9,386 nucleotides of DNA from positions 1-9,386 of the forward strand of contig DVKA01000074.1 in assembly GCA_018716365.1 (NCBI GenBank), read 5' to 3'. This document shows, piece after piece, positions 1-6,778 of the stretch. How positions within the stretch are numbered: the first letter of the stretch is position 1; every line of letters starts with the position of its first letter. The notes under the pieces were generated by a model, which saw only the letters and a program-made list of their open reading frames with translations, had not been told where the DNA came from and did not search any database. Both the position numbers and the translations under genes were made by a program. Source of the DNA: Candidatus Caccocola faecipullorum (GTDB taxonomy: Bacteria; Synergistota; Synergistia; Synergistales; Synergistaceae).

Positions 1-873
1 TAGTTGCGTCTGAAGTATATGTTCTAACTTTCGCCATCTATATTCTACCGTACTTTTGCTAATTGGTCTCGGTAAAGTTTGGCCAAGTTCTTTCAAAGAT
101 ATGCTTGGATTTCGTTTTCTCGCCGCGACGAGCTCGAAAAGAGGTTCCGGCAGCGTTTCCGTTATGCCCAGCTCGTCCATGCGGCGTATCAGCTCCATCT
201 GTCCTCGCGCCGCTTCGACGCTCTTGTTGATGTTGGCGGCGTCGCAGTTTACGAGCTTGTTCGCATGGTTGCGCATCGAGCGGTATATCGCGGTCTCTTC
301 AAGATTCAGCGCCGTCTTGACTAGCCCCATGCGCGAAAGGAGCGTGACTATCTGCTGCTGGTCGCGCAGCGTGAGCTCCCTGTATGTGGCGCGCTTGCGC
401 ACGCCTACCGTGAAGCCGCAGGATTTCAGTATCGCCTGCAGGCGCTCCGCCGGGCCGTTCGCCGTCTGAGGGCGCATGATGAGGTAATATCCGGCCTTCG
501 GCATATAGAGGGCGCCGCAGCTCCCGAAGATTCCACGGACCCAGCCCCAGTTGCGCGTGCGCTTCGCCGTCGAGCGCGTGACGGAGAGTATCTCGGAGGC
601 AGGCTCTTTGTCCGCCGCAAATACGATTTTGCCTTTTCTCTGCGTGTCGACGAGCCTGATACCCTGCTGTCCGTCAGGGCGGCAGGCGAAGCATTCTCCC
701 CACAGGCGCATGAGCCGCCTTACCGCGAAGAGGCGCGGCGACATGAACACAAGCTCGTCCCCGCGCGCGCGGAACGGCAGGCCGTCGAGAATTCCGGCCG
801 CTTCGTCGCGCGCCTGCCCGCCCGACGGCATCGCTCCCCATTCGTCCCAAATCGTCCTGTCTACGCTTTCCAT
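1..873 (-). CDS. whiA: WhiA-family DNA-binding regulator, 3' end cut by window edge
   Basis: The reading frame starts at the ATG at 873-871 and stays open for 291 codons to the left edge. The family is recognised from the conserved block MRNHANKLVNCDAANINKS (about residues 213-231) and a C-terminal helix-turn-helix containing SLKELG and PISKS followed by RWRKLE, which resembles SLKELG/ISKSG/HRLRKL in Bacillus WhiA. The N-terminal half is the degenerate LAGLIDADG-like domain; the stretch WVRGIFGSCGALYMPKAGYY fills the usual RGAFLAGGS position. WhiA binds DNA and affects cell division and chromosome segregation in Bacillus and sporulation in Streptomyces. Compared with the roughly 316-residue Bacillus protein, only a short tail should be missing. 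The start lies 9 bases after the yvcK stop, with a GAGGCG Shine-Dalgarno overlapping that stop, so translation is probably coupled. The family call is firm; the role in this organism is inferred. Confidence 0.93.
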   Translation of the reverse strand, partial: MESVDRTIWDEWGAMPSGGQARDEAAGILDGLPFRARGDELVFMSPRLFAVRRLMRLWGECFACRPDGQQGIRLVDTQRKGKIVFAADKEPASEILSVTRSTAKRTRNWGWVRGIFGSCGALYMPKAGYYLIMRPQTANGPAERLQAILKSCGFTVGVRKRATYRELTLRDQQQIVTLLSRMGLVKTALNLEETAIYRSMRNHANKLVNCDAANINKSVEAARGQMELIRRMDELGITETLPEPLFELVAARKRNPSISLKELGQTLPRPISKSTVEYRWRKLEHILQTQL

Positions 874-882
874 TGAAACGCC

Positions 883-2001
883 TCAGTTCTTTCTGTTGCC
901 GCGCACTATTTCCATAATCGTCTCGGAAAGGTGCTTCGCGTTGTGGCGCAGATATTTTCCGTTCTTTATCTCGCAGTAGTCGCCGTAGATTATTTCGCTG
1001 CCGAGAGATTCAAGATATTCTTCTTCCTTAGCGGAGAGGTAGAGCGGCTCCGCGCCGATGCTCGCGTAGCGCGTTACGAATTCCTCCGGTATCGCCGACT
1101 GGTTTGCAAGAATATAGTCCGGTACTGCGCCGAGTATGCCAGCTATCCAGTCGACGTGGGCGACGATGTTCATGCCCTCCGTCTCCTTCGGCTGCGTCAT
1201 GAGGTTCGCTATATAAATGACGGGGACTTTCACGTCGCGCAGCAGCGCCGCCATCTCTGTAAGCAGGAGGTTCGGCATCACGCTTGTGAACAAACTGCCC
1301 GGGCCGAGCACTATTATCTCGGCTTCCGAAAGAGCGCGCTTCACCGCGTCGAGCGGTTCCGCGTCCGCAGGCTCTATCCACAGCTTTGCCAGCTCGCGCC
1401 CGTGGTCGGAAATTTCAAGCTCGCCCGTCAGCCTTTTGCCTTCCTTCGTCTCTCCCTTTAATACGACGTTTTCAGTCGTCACAGGGAGCACCTGCCCGCG
1501 GATGGCGAGCATCTTGTTCAGCTCCTCGACCGCGCGCTGGAAATCCCCCATCATCTCCGTCGTCGCGAGCAGTATCAGGTTGCCGAGGCTGTGCCCCTTG
1601 AGCTCTCCTCTGTCGAAGCGGAAATTCAGCAGGCTGTTCAAAGAGCTGTCGTTCTCGGCGAGCGCGACTATGCAGTTGCGGATGTCGCCGGGCGGCAGCA
1701 TCCCCCACTCCTGGCGCAGGCGGCCTGAGCTTCCGCCTTCATCAGTGACGGCGACGACGGCCGTGATGTTGCGCGTGAAGCCCTTGAGGCCGTTCAGAAG
1801 CGTAGACAACCCCGTGCCTCCGCCGATCGCAACTATGCGCGGGCCGAGCGAGAGCCTGTACTCCATCGCGTTCGTGATTATATTGCTTCTCGAATGTTTT
1901 GCGCGGCGCAGCCGCAGCCTCTTGGACGAGGCGAAATATACTGCGGCTCCGCCGGCTATGAACGCCGTTATGAAAACAAGAAAGAACAGGACGCCGTTCA
2001 C
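883..2001 (-). CDS. yvcK: YvcK/GlmR-family gluconeogenesis factor with N-terminal membrane anchor
   Basis: This 372-residue protein carries the YvcK (CofD-like) signatures: GGGTGLS at residues 60-66, AVTDEGGSSGRLR near 84-96, PPGDIRN at 103-109, GHSLGNL near 137-142 and LGPGSLFTSVMPNLL near 232-246. Family members bind UDP-N-acetylglucosamine; in Bacillus GlmR stimulates GlmS and is needed for growth on gluconeogenic carbon. The first 45 residues are extra compared with the roughly 317-residue Bacillus protein. They hold one hydrophobic segment (about 3-23) followed by a basic stretch, suggesting an inner-membrane anchor with the enzyme-like domain in the cytoplasm. The start is GTG at 2001-1999, overlapping the rapZ TGA by 4 bases, with a GGCGGA-type ribosome site upstream. 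The internal Met46 lacks a convincing ribosome site, so the longer form is preferred. Confidence 0.94.
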   Translation of the reverse strand: MNGVLFFLVFITAFIAGGAAVYFASSKRLRLRRAKHSRSNIITNAMEYRLSLGPRIVAIGGGTGLSTLLNGLKGFTRNITAVVAVTDEGGSSGRLRQEWGMLPPGDIRNCIVALAENDSSLNSLLNFRFDRGELKGHSLGNLILLATTEMMGDFQRAVEELNKMLAIRGQVLPVTTENVVLKGETKEGKRLTGELEISDHGRELAKLWIEPADAEPLDAVKRALSEAEIIVLGPGSLFTSVMPNLLLTEMAALLRDVKVPVIYIANLMTQPKETEGMNIVAHVDWIAGILGAVPDYILANQSAIPEEFVTRYASIGAEPLYLSAKEEEYLESLGSEIIYGDYCEIKNGKYLRHNAKHLSETIMEIVRGNRKN

Positions 2002-2882
2002 CGCGCTCCGCCCTTGTCGATGTCGCGGTGCGTTATGACGACGCGCTTGCCCGTCGAAGCGATCGCGGCCCCCACTATCTCGGCCACAGCTACGGAGCGG
2101 TGGCGTCCGCCCGTGCAGCCGAAACAGATATGAAGCTGTTTCTTGCCCGTCTCGCAGTAGACCGAAGCGACGTAGCCGAGCAGCGGCACCGCCATGTCGA
2201 GGAATTTTTTCAGCGACGGGAAGCCGTTTAGATATTTCCGCACGGCCTCGTCTTTGCCGGAAAGCATATGAAGGTCGTCGACATAGTTCGGATTCGGCAG
2301 GAAACGCACGTCGAGTATATAATCCGCGTCTTCGGGCGCTCCGTATTTGAAGCCGAAAGAGCTGACGATGACGGAAGGTTCTGCGACGGAGACGCCAGTC
2401 GACTCCAGTACGCGCGTTTTGAATTCGGGCAGTTTGAACTTGCTTGTGTCGATGACGATATTGGCCTTTTCCATAATCGCGGAGAGCGTTCTGCGTTCTT
2501 CGCGTATTCCCTGTAATATTGTGTTTCCGTCGGCGAGCGGATGGCGGCGGCGCGTCGTCTCGTAACGGCGCACAAGCGCCTCGTCCGATGCGTTGATGAA
2601 AAGAACCTCCGCGTCCACGCCCTTCTCGCGCAGCTTCTCCACGACGCAGCTCAGATCGTTGAGCAGCTCCTTGCCGCGCGCGTCGACTACCGCCGCCACG
2701 CCGTAGTTTACGGCCGCGGGATGGCTGCCGAGCACCTCCATGAGCTGCGGAAGCATCGCTGGCGGAAGATTGTCGATTGCATAAAAGCCCTGATCTTCGA
2801 ATACGTTGAGAGCCGAGGACTTTCCCGCTCCAGACATACCCGTGATTATGATGCAGCGCTTTATCTCCCTTTTCCCATCCAT
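1998..2882 (-). CDS. rapZ: RapZ-family nucleotide-binding protein (RNase adapter)
   Basis: The 294-residue product matches RapZ (YvcJ/UPF0042) over its whole length. It has a Walker A motif GMSGAGKS at residues 15-22, the YAIDNLPP block near 34-41, SSFGFKYG and DVRFLPNP in the middle, and the C-terminal GCTGGRHRS (255-263) and HRD (285-287) motifs. In E. coli RapZ senses glucosamine-6-phosphate and delivers the sRNA GlmZ to RNase E. In Gram-positive relatives (YvcJ) it is a GTP/ATP-hydrolysing protein whose target is less clear. It is the first gene of the rapZ-yvcK-whiA unit, about 58 bases downstream of a predicted transcription start. The ATG at 2882-2880 has only a weak GTGAG-type ribosome site, but no better in-frame start exists before Walker A. 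Its 3' end overlaps yvcK by 4 bases (GTGA). Confidence 0.95.
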   Translation of the reverse strand: MDGKREIKRCIIITGMSGAGKSSALNVFEDQGFYAIDNLPPAMLPQLMEVLGSHPAAVNYGVAAVVDARGKELLNDLSCVVEKLREKGVDAEVLFINASDEALVRRYETTRRRHPLADGNTILQGIREERRTLSAIMEKANIVIDTSKFKLPEFKTRVLESTGVSVAEPSVIVSSFGFKYGAPEDADYILDVRFLPNPNYVDDLHMLSGKDEAVRKYLNGFPSLKKFLDMAVPLLGYVASVYCETGKKQLHICFGCTGGRHRSVAVAEIVGAAIASTGKRVVITHRDIDKGGAR

Positions 2883-2922
2883 TTCTGAATCATCTCACTT
2901 ACAACGGCGCAGCCGGAAGATA

Positions 2923-2938
2923 AGGCCGTGCGCGGCCT
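2923..2938 (-). promoter_or_regulatory. Short perfect hairpin at the 5' end of the rapZ leader
   Basis: On the minus strand AGGCCG and CGGCCT form a perfect 6-bp stem around a 4-base loop (CGCA). It begins 1-3 bases after the transcription start predicted from the TATAAT box. A weaker CGGC/GCCG stem follows at 2905-2915. There is no U-run, so it is not a terminator. A 5'-terminal hairpin could stabilise the transcript or mediate regulation; this is inference. Confidence 0.4.
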
Positions 2939-2946
2939 ACAAGCGA

Positions 2947-2952
2947 ATTATA
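2947..2952 (-). promoter_or_regulatory. Probable -10 box of the rapZ-yvcK-whiA promoter
   Basis: The minus strand reads TATAAT, a perfect sigma-70-type -10 box, in an AT-rich patch just downstream of the terminator of the preceding operon and 65 bases before the rapZ start. The hexamer 17 bases upstream (CTGCGC) is a poor -35 match, so the promoter may be weak or activator-assisted. Transcription would start near 2940. Confidence 0.6.
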
Positions 2953-2975
2953 ACAAATTTAATGGCGGAGCGCAG

Positions 2976-3019
2976 AAAAAGCGGCGGCTTCACGCAGTTT
3001 GATTCGAGGCCGCCGCTTT
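2976..3019 (-). terminator. Rho-independent terminator of the accessory operon
   Basis: On the minus strand AAAGCGGCGGC (3019-3009) and GCCGCCGCTTT (2988-2978) form a perfect 11-bp stem around a 20-base loop, with the T-run (five Ts in all, 2980-2976) starting inside the stem. It lies 26 bases past the stop of the DUF5713-like gene and just before the rapZ promoter, so it separates the two transcription units. Confidence 0.88.
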
Positions 3020-3045
3020 ACATTGCCCGGTCGTTTCGCGGACGC

Positions 3046-3372
3046 TTACCAATCGCGTTCCCGAATAGCTTCCTCCTCATCTATGTCTATGCCGAACCAG
3101 TCGAGGATATATTTGAATGTCTCGCCTATGCTGTCGCGCGCCACCGTCTCTATTTCGCTGTTGTTCTCGTAGAACTCATCCTGCAAATCGTTGATGGTGA
3201 GCGTCATCTCGTCGAGCTTCGCCTGTATGACCTCCTTGTCCCTCTCGCCGCTTTCGAGCAGCGCGATGACGGGCGTGATGCAGTCCTTCACCTTCTTGAC
3301 GAGGAATTTCGGATAATAGTCGTCCTCGACCATATCTTTGAGCAGAACGTAGTTTTCGTCGAATTTTTTCAT
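3046..3372 (-). CDS. DUF5713-like protein, possible immunity protein
   Basis: A 108-residue acidic soluble protein with no signal peptide or membrane segment. The pattern NY-LL-DM-DDYYPKFLV at the N-terminus, the central NDLQDEFYENNSEIETVAR (about 61-79) and the terminal RDW match my memory of the DUF5713 family, which has no established biochemical function. The frame is open further upstream, but the ATG at 3372-3370 is chosen because a strong AAGGAGGA ribosome site lies 7 bases before it. That site includes the TAA stop of the upstream DUF4261 gene (14-base gap), implying translational coupling. It is the last gene before the terminator. An immunity role is inferred from the neighbours; the family call is from memory. 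Confidence 0.8.
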   Translation of the reverse strand: MKKFDENYVLLKDMVEDDYYPKFLVKKVKDCITPVIALLESGERDKEVIQAKLDEMTLTINDLQDEFYENNSEIETVARDSIGETFKYILDWFGIDIDEEEAIRERDW

Positions 3373-3386
3373 AGCTGTGTTCCTCC

Positions 3387-4469
3387 TTAATATTCTATCT
3401 TCAGCGTCATGCCGGGCAGCGCCGCGCCTTCGCTGCGCGTTATCGCGTGCTTGTCGTCCGCCGAGAAACCTATCGTCTCGCCGTCGTTCAGCGTCACGTC
3501 GTACTCTATGACATAGGCCGCCATGCTCGAAAGGAAGCCCTGAACGTCCGACGGCTCCGCGTCCGCGTCGAGCACCTCCATCTCGTCCTTGCCGAAGTAC
3601 TCCATGCCGTAGGTGTAGCCGCAGACGCCGCGCTCGCTGCGGTAGAGGCCGAACCATATCAGGTTGAATATCGGAAATTCTCCGTCCTTCATCATGCCGG
3701 CAAATTTATAGAAGAAGCTCGGCTCGAAGACCGTGCCGCTCGTGTAGATGCCCGTCGCGCGCTTCTGACGGCAGCAGCAGGCGGCGAGCTTGACGTAGAG
3801 CTCCGCGCGTTCGACTAGGCTCGCTTCCTTTCCCGTAACACCGACCATGATGTGAGCTTTATGCGCTTTCGCAACGTTTACCGCCTCGGGCCACATGTAA
3901 TTGCTTTCGGCGTTTTCCTCAGCTTCGCCGTCTGGGACGGGTACCTGCATGAGGCTTGCTGCGGCTATCATATCGCCTATCTGGAATACGAGCGCGTCGT
4001 CGCGCACTTCGTCGTCGTCATCTTCCGTTGCGTCGATGTCCCATTCTTCTTTCAAGTCGCGGATGAGCTGTTCCTTATCCCATTCGACCTCCGAGAGCAG
4101 CACGAAGCCGACGAACGCCCCGGCCTTCTCTTTGCGCTCCTCGGCGAGCTTCGCCTGCTCCATCCAGTAGGAGCGTATCATCTCGACCATCGCCGTTGCC
4201 TTCTCGACCGCCGTCGATTCGTCGTACTCCTCCATCTCGCTGTACACGTGACCGCAGTGTTCCAAATCGCCGCCCTCGTAGCCGCCGCATACGCCAAGCA
4301 GCCATTTGCCGCCCGCCTCGCGTTTATACTTGAAAAGGTAATATGTCATATCGTGAAGCTCGAAGGTCCCCGCGCACTCTATTTCTGCGGGAGCTGCGCC
4401 GAGCTCGTGCGGGTGCTCGAGCCATTCAATCATGGCGTTGCGCGCCGCCTGCATCTGCTTTTCGTTCAT
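3387..4469 (-). CDS. DUF4261-domain protein with distinct N-terminal domain
   Basis: The 360-residue protein has two parts. Residues about 118-360 look like DUF4261: GFVLLSEVEWDKEQLIRDLK, an FQIGDMIAAASLM strand-helix segment, PVPDGEAEENA-SNYMW, KAHKAHIMV and the IYTSGTVFEPSF block. Residues 1-110 form a separate, compact, tryptophan- and tyrosine-rich domain I cannot name, joined by a charged linker. An acidic patch (DDDDEVRDD) sits near 150-158. There is no signal peptide. DUF4261 proteins are of unknown function and often lie beside immunity-type genes. The ATG at 4469-4467 is preferred over the in-frame start at 4517 because an AAAGGGGA ribosome site precedes it, and the longer form would run into the 3' end of the upstream membrane-protein gene. 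It ends 14 bases before the next gene. Confidence 0.86.
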   Translation of the reverse strand: MNEKQMQAARNAMIEWLEHPHELGAAPAEIECAGTFELHDMTYYLFKYKREAGGKWLLGVCGGYEGGDLEHCGHVYSEMEEYDESTAVEKATAMVEMIRSYWMEQAKLAEERKEKAGAFVGFVLLSEVEWDKEQLIRDLKEEWDIDATEDDDDEVRDDALVFQIGDMIAAASLMQVPVPDGEAEENAESNYMWPEAVNVAKAHKAHIMVGVTGKEASLVERAELYVKLAACCCRQKRATGIYTSGTVFEPSFFYKFAGMMKDGEFPIFNLIWFGLYRSERGVCGYTYGMEYFGKDEMEVLDADAEPSDVQGFLSSMAAYVIEYDVTLNDGETIGFSADDKHAITRSEGAALPGMTLKIEY

Positions 4470-4500
4470 AGTTGTTTCCCCTTTCACATTTCTCCATATT

Positions 4501-4728
4501 TTATGAATGGAACTCAATCATTGCGCCGCAGACTATGAGCAGAGAGCCCGCGGCGAAAAAGAATATCCGCCGTCCCGTCCTGCCAAGCAGGTGCGCGTAC
4601 GGCTTGCCCGACGGGTCGCAGAGCCAGCTCCAATCCCGCACCGCGCCGGCGGCGAAGAGCGCGCCCGCCGCAATGCAGACGAAGCCGCGGTTTTCTCCGA
4701 TAAACAGAGATACGGCGTCAGCATCCAT
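4501..4728 (-). CDS. Small two-helix membrane protein, Imm17-like immunity protein
   Basis: A 75-residue protein with two hydrophobic segments (about 16-30 and 54-71) separated by a polar loop containing WSWL, then LLGRTGRRIFF leading into the second helix. This layout and the GR-G-RIF motif resemble the Imm17 family, small integral-membrane immunity proteins predicted in polymorphic toxin systems. It would sit in the cytoplasmic membrane. The ATG is 8 bases after the stop of the SUFU/DUF2185 gene, with only a weak ribosome site (CAGG), so it probably depends on translational coupling. The DUF4261 gene follows after 31 bases. Membrane topology is well supported by the sequence; the Imm17 assignment is from motif memory. 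Confidence 0.75.
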   Translation of the reverse strand: MDADAVSLFIGENRGFVCIAAGALFAAGAVRDWSWLCDPSGKPYAHLLGRTGRRIFFFAAGSLLIVCGAMIEFHS

Positions 4729-4736
4729 GCCTGCGC

Positions 4737-6686
4737 CTACTCTTCGTCCTCTTCCCCGCCGCCGTCAAGCTTGCGGAAGTCGAGAGATTCTCCGTAGGAG
4801 CGCGTGAGGAACGGCATTATCTCCGGGTCGTAGTTGCAGATTGTGTTCAGGCCGCAGATGCTGAAATTGTCCTCGTCGTCGAGATACTCTTCGTCCTCGT
4901 CTCCCGCGAGGAACAGCCAGCCGCTTTTCCAGCCCTCGTCGCAGCGCGACGGCCTGAATCTCTCGCAATACCCGACCTTGCAGCCGTCGACGAGTATTCT
5001 GTTGCTCGCGCAGCACTCTGCCGCGCCCTCCCAGTCTTTGAGCAGAGGCTTTATATCCTCGGGCTTTATCGCGAAATTTTTCTCCGGCATCTGATTTTCG
5101 TCGAGCGCCTTCCACTGCGCGTAACGGCGGTCGATTACCTCCGCCATCGCGCGGTAATAGTCCTCGCTCCACGGCACGAAGAGATAGGCAGCGCCGCCGA
5201 ACTCCTCGCTTTTCGCGCGCTCCTCGCCGAAGTACGCCGCGGCGTGAGCCTTCACGTCCTTTATATATGCGTAGGGCGTGGCGCGGCTTCCCCAGCTGTA
5301 CCATTTAGCGAACTCCGTCCCCTCATGGTTGAAGTACGTCAGCGAAAGTTTGCCGTTTATATTATCGTCGTCCCGCATGAACTCGCGCAGGTCAGTAAGT
5401 TCGCCTTTCTTCACCGCCTCGACTGTTTCGCCGTGGCTGCGGAGGAACGGATTGCTCATCAAATCATGCTCTATGCACCAGCGCAGGTAAATCGCCAGAT
5501 GGTTGTAGGCTGCAAGTTCATCGACGGGCAGTTTTTTCTCTTCTATGGTCTTGGCGTACTCCTCAGCCGATTCCATGAGCGCGTCGTCGTAATCTATTTT
5601 GTCCGCGTCGGTGATGACGTTAAGCCTTTGCGGGTCGATTACCTCGAGCGTTTCGTCGGAACATTTTTCAAGAAGTTCGTCTACTCCGTGCTCGCGTTTG
5701 AAATCTATCTCCTCTTTATAAAGAGGGATGAGCTGATAGAAATTCACTTCGTCTCCGTCAGCGAGTTTGCAGACATAGGAATCCTCGCCGAACACGCCGG
5801 GCGAAAGCAGCAGCGCGCCGCAGAGCTTCGTGCCGTCCGAGAACGGAACTCCGTCGTCATCTCCTAGAGTATGCCCCCAGCCGAGCCACGTGTCCCTTTC
5901 TCTCAACGGGTAGCGCGCAGTAGATTTCAGGATACGGATAGGCCAAAACCATTTGTCGTCACGCATAGCTTCCTGCGTGAGATTCCAGTCGGGCGGCAGA
6001 TTTATGAGAAGCTCGGCGCGTTCGAGCTTCTGGTCTGCAAGCTCCTCCGGGACGTTCATTTTGTGCGCGCCCATGCCGAGCGTGACGAGCGTGTAATAGT
6101 TGTGTTCCTCGCGCGGCGGGATGACGCATACGTCGAGATGTATGCCCTCCGACGCGATTTCGTGCATCACGTTGTCGTAATCGCCGAAGTATTTTGCTAT
6201 GTGCTCCTGCACCGTGTCCCAATCGGCGTCGTCGTAGGTCTCAAGCGTAAAGTTTTCGCCGCCCTCTTCATCGTCGTCGTCAAGGAACTCTTGTATGCTT
6301 CCTATAAGTTTTTTAGCGTCTTTGCTCTCCGGCTCAAGTTCGAGCCAGCGTTCTGCGTATGTCAGAGCCTCGGCTTCGCGCCCATCCGCCATCCAGAGCG
6401 CGTATGCCATGCGCGAGTTCCAGAACGGGTCGTTCTCTCCCCCGGCGCGGATGGACTCGAAGATAGATATGGCCTTGTCGAGCAGCTCCACGTCCACCAT
6501 ATCCGCGTCGCCGTCGGGGCGTTCGCAGTGCGGGCCGAGGACCGCTATGTTGCTGTATGCGCGTCCGAGAAGAAGCGTCAGCTCATATCCGCGCTCCGCC
6601 TCCGGCACGGCCTTTATCGCCTCGACGCATTTTTCAAACTCGTTTTCGTCGTTCCATTGCTTGATTTGTTCTTCTAAGTTTTTCAT
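4737..6686 (-). CDS. Multidomain TPR-like / Suppressor-of-fused / DUF2185 protein, probable poly-immunity fusion
   Basis: The 649-residue acidic soluble protein has four regions. Residues 1-135 are helical and TPR-like (LLGRAYSNIA, RMAYALWMADGREAEALTYAERWLELEPES). An acidic linker (DDDDEEGG) follows. Residues about 165-360 match the Suppressor-of-fused (SUFU) domain, with ELLINLPPDWN, WFWPIRILK, TWLGWGHTL, LCGALLLSP and NFYQLIPLYKEEIDF. Residues about 365-535 are unassigned (HLAIYLRWCIEHDLM; KWYSWGSRATPYAYIKDVKAH). Residues about 558-640 look like DUF2185 (ASNRILVDGCKVGYCER, GWKSGWLFLAGDEDEEYLDD, LNTICNYDPEIMPFL), also listed as immunity domain Imm33. Bacterial SUFU and DUF2185 domains are proposed immunity modules for secreted toxins. 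The ATG at 6686-6684 is chosen over the start 25 codons upstream because GGGAGG lies 7 bases before it. The tail ends GGGEEDEE. Confidence 0.88.
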   Translation of the reverse strand: MKNLEEQIKQWNDENEFEKCVEAIKAVPEAERGYELTLLLGRAYSNIAVLGPHCERPDGDADMVDVELLDKAISIFESIRAGGENDPFWNSRMAYALWMADGREAEALTYAERWLELEPESKDAKKLIGSIQEFLDDDDEEGGENFTLETYDDADWDTVQEHIAKYFGDYDNVMHEIASEGIHLDVCVIPPREEHNYYTLVTLGMGAHKMNVPEELADQKLERAELLINLPPDWNLTQEAMRDDKWFWPIRILKSTARYPLRERDTWLGWGHTLGDDDGVPFSDGTKLCGALLLSPGVFGEDSYVCKLADGDEVNFYQLIPLYKEEIDFKREHGVDELLEKCSDETLEVIDPQRLNVITDADKIDYDDALMESAEEYAKTIEEKKLPVDELAAYNHLAIYLRWCIEHDLMSNPFLRSHGETVEAVKKGELTDLREFMRDDDNINGKLSLTYFNHEGTEFAKWYSWGSRATPYAYIKDVKAHAAAYFGEERAKSEEFGGAAYLFVPWSEDYYRAMAEVIDRRYAQWKALDENQMPEKNFAIKPEDIKPLLKDWEGAAECCASNRILVDGCKVGYCERFRPSRCDEGWKSGWLFLAGDEDEEYLDDEDNFSICGLNTICNYDPEIMPFLTRSYGESLDFRKLDGGGEEDEE

Positions 6687-6778
6687 CTTCTTGCCTCCCG
6701 ATTTGTGAAGAATGCTTTTGTCGTCGAGCCGTTGGGCAGACAGCCGCCAAACGCAGCGCATTCAAGGCATTAAAGCTC

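Noticed and set aside
1217..2038. Long open frame of 273 codons on the plus strand
   Set aside because: It is antisense to yvcK, whose motifs are unambiguous. The translation is serine- and proline-rich low-complexity sequence typical of a GC-rich shadow frame.
3373..3657. Upstream extension of the DUF5713-like frame
   Set aside because: The extra residues are arginine-rich shadow sequence overlapping the DUF4261 gene, and a strong ribosome site directly precedes the ATG at 3372.
5871..6677. Long open frame of 268 codons on the plus strand
   Set aside because: It is fully antisense to the SUFU/DUF2185 gene, with no recognisable domain and no ribosome site supporting it.
6687..6761. Upstream in-frame start for the SUFU/DUF2185 gene
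   Set aside because: The start 25 codons upstream lacks a good ribosome site, while GGGAGG sits at proper spacing before the ATG at 6686.
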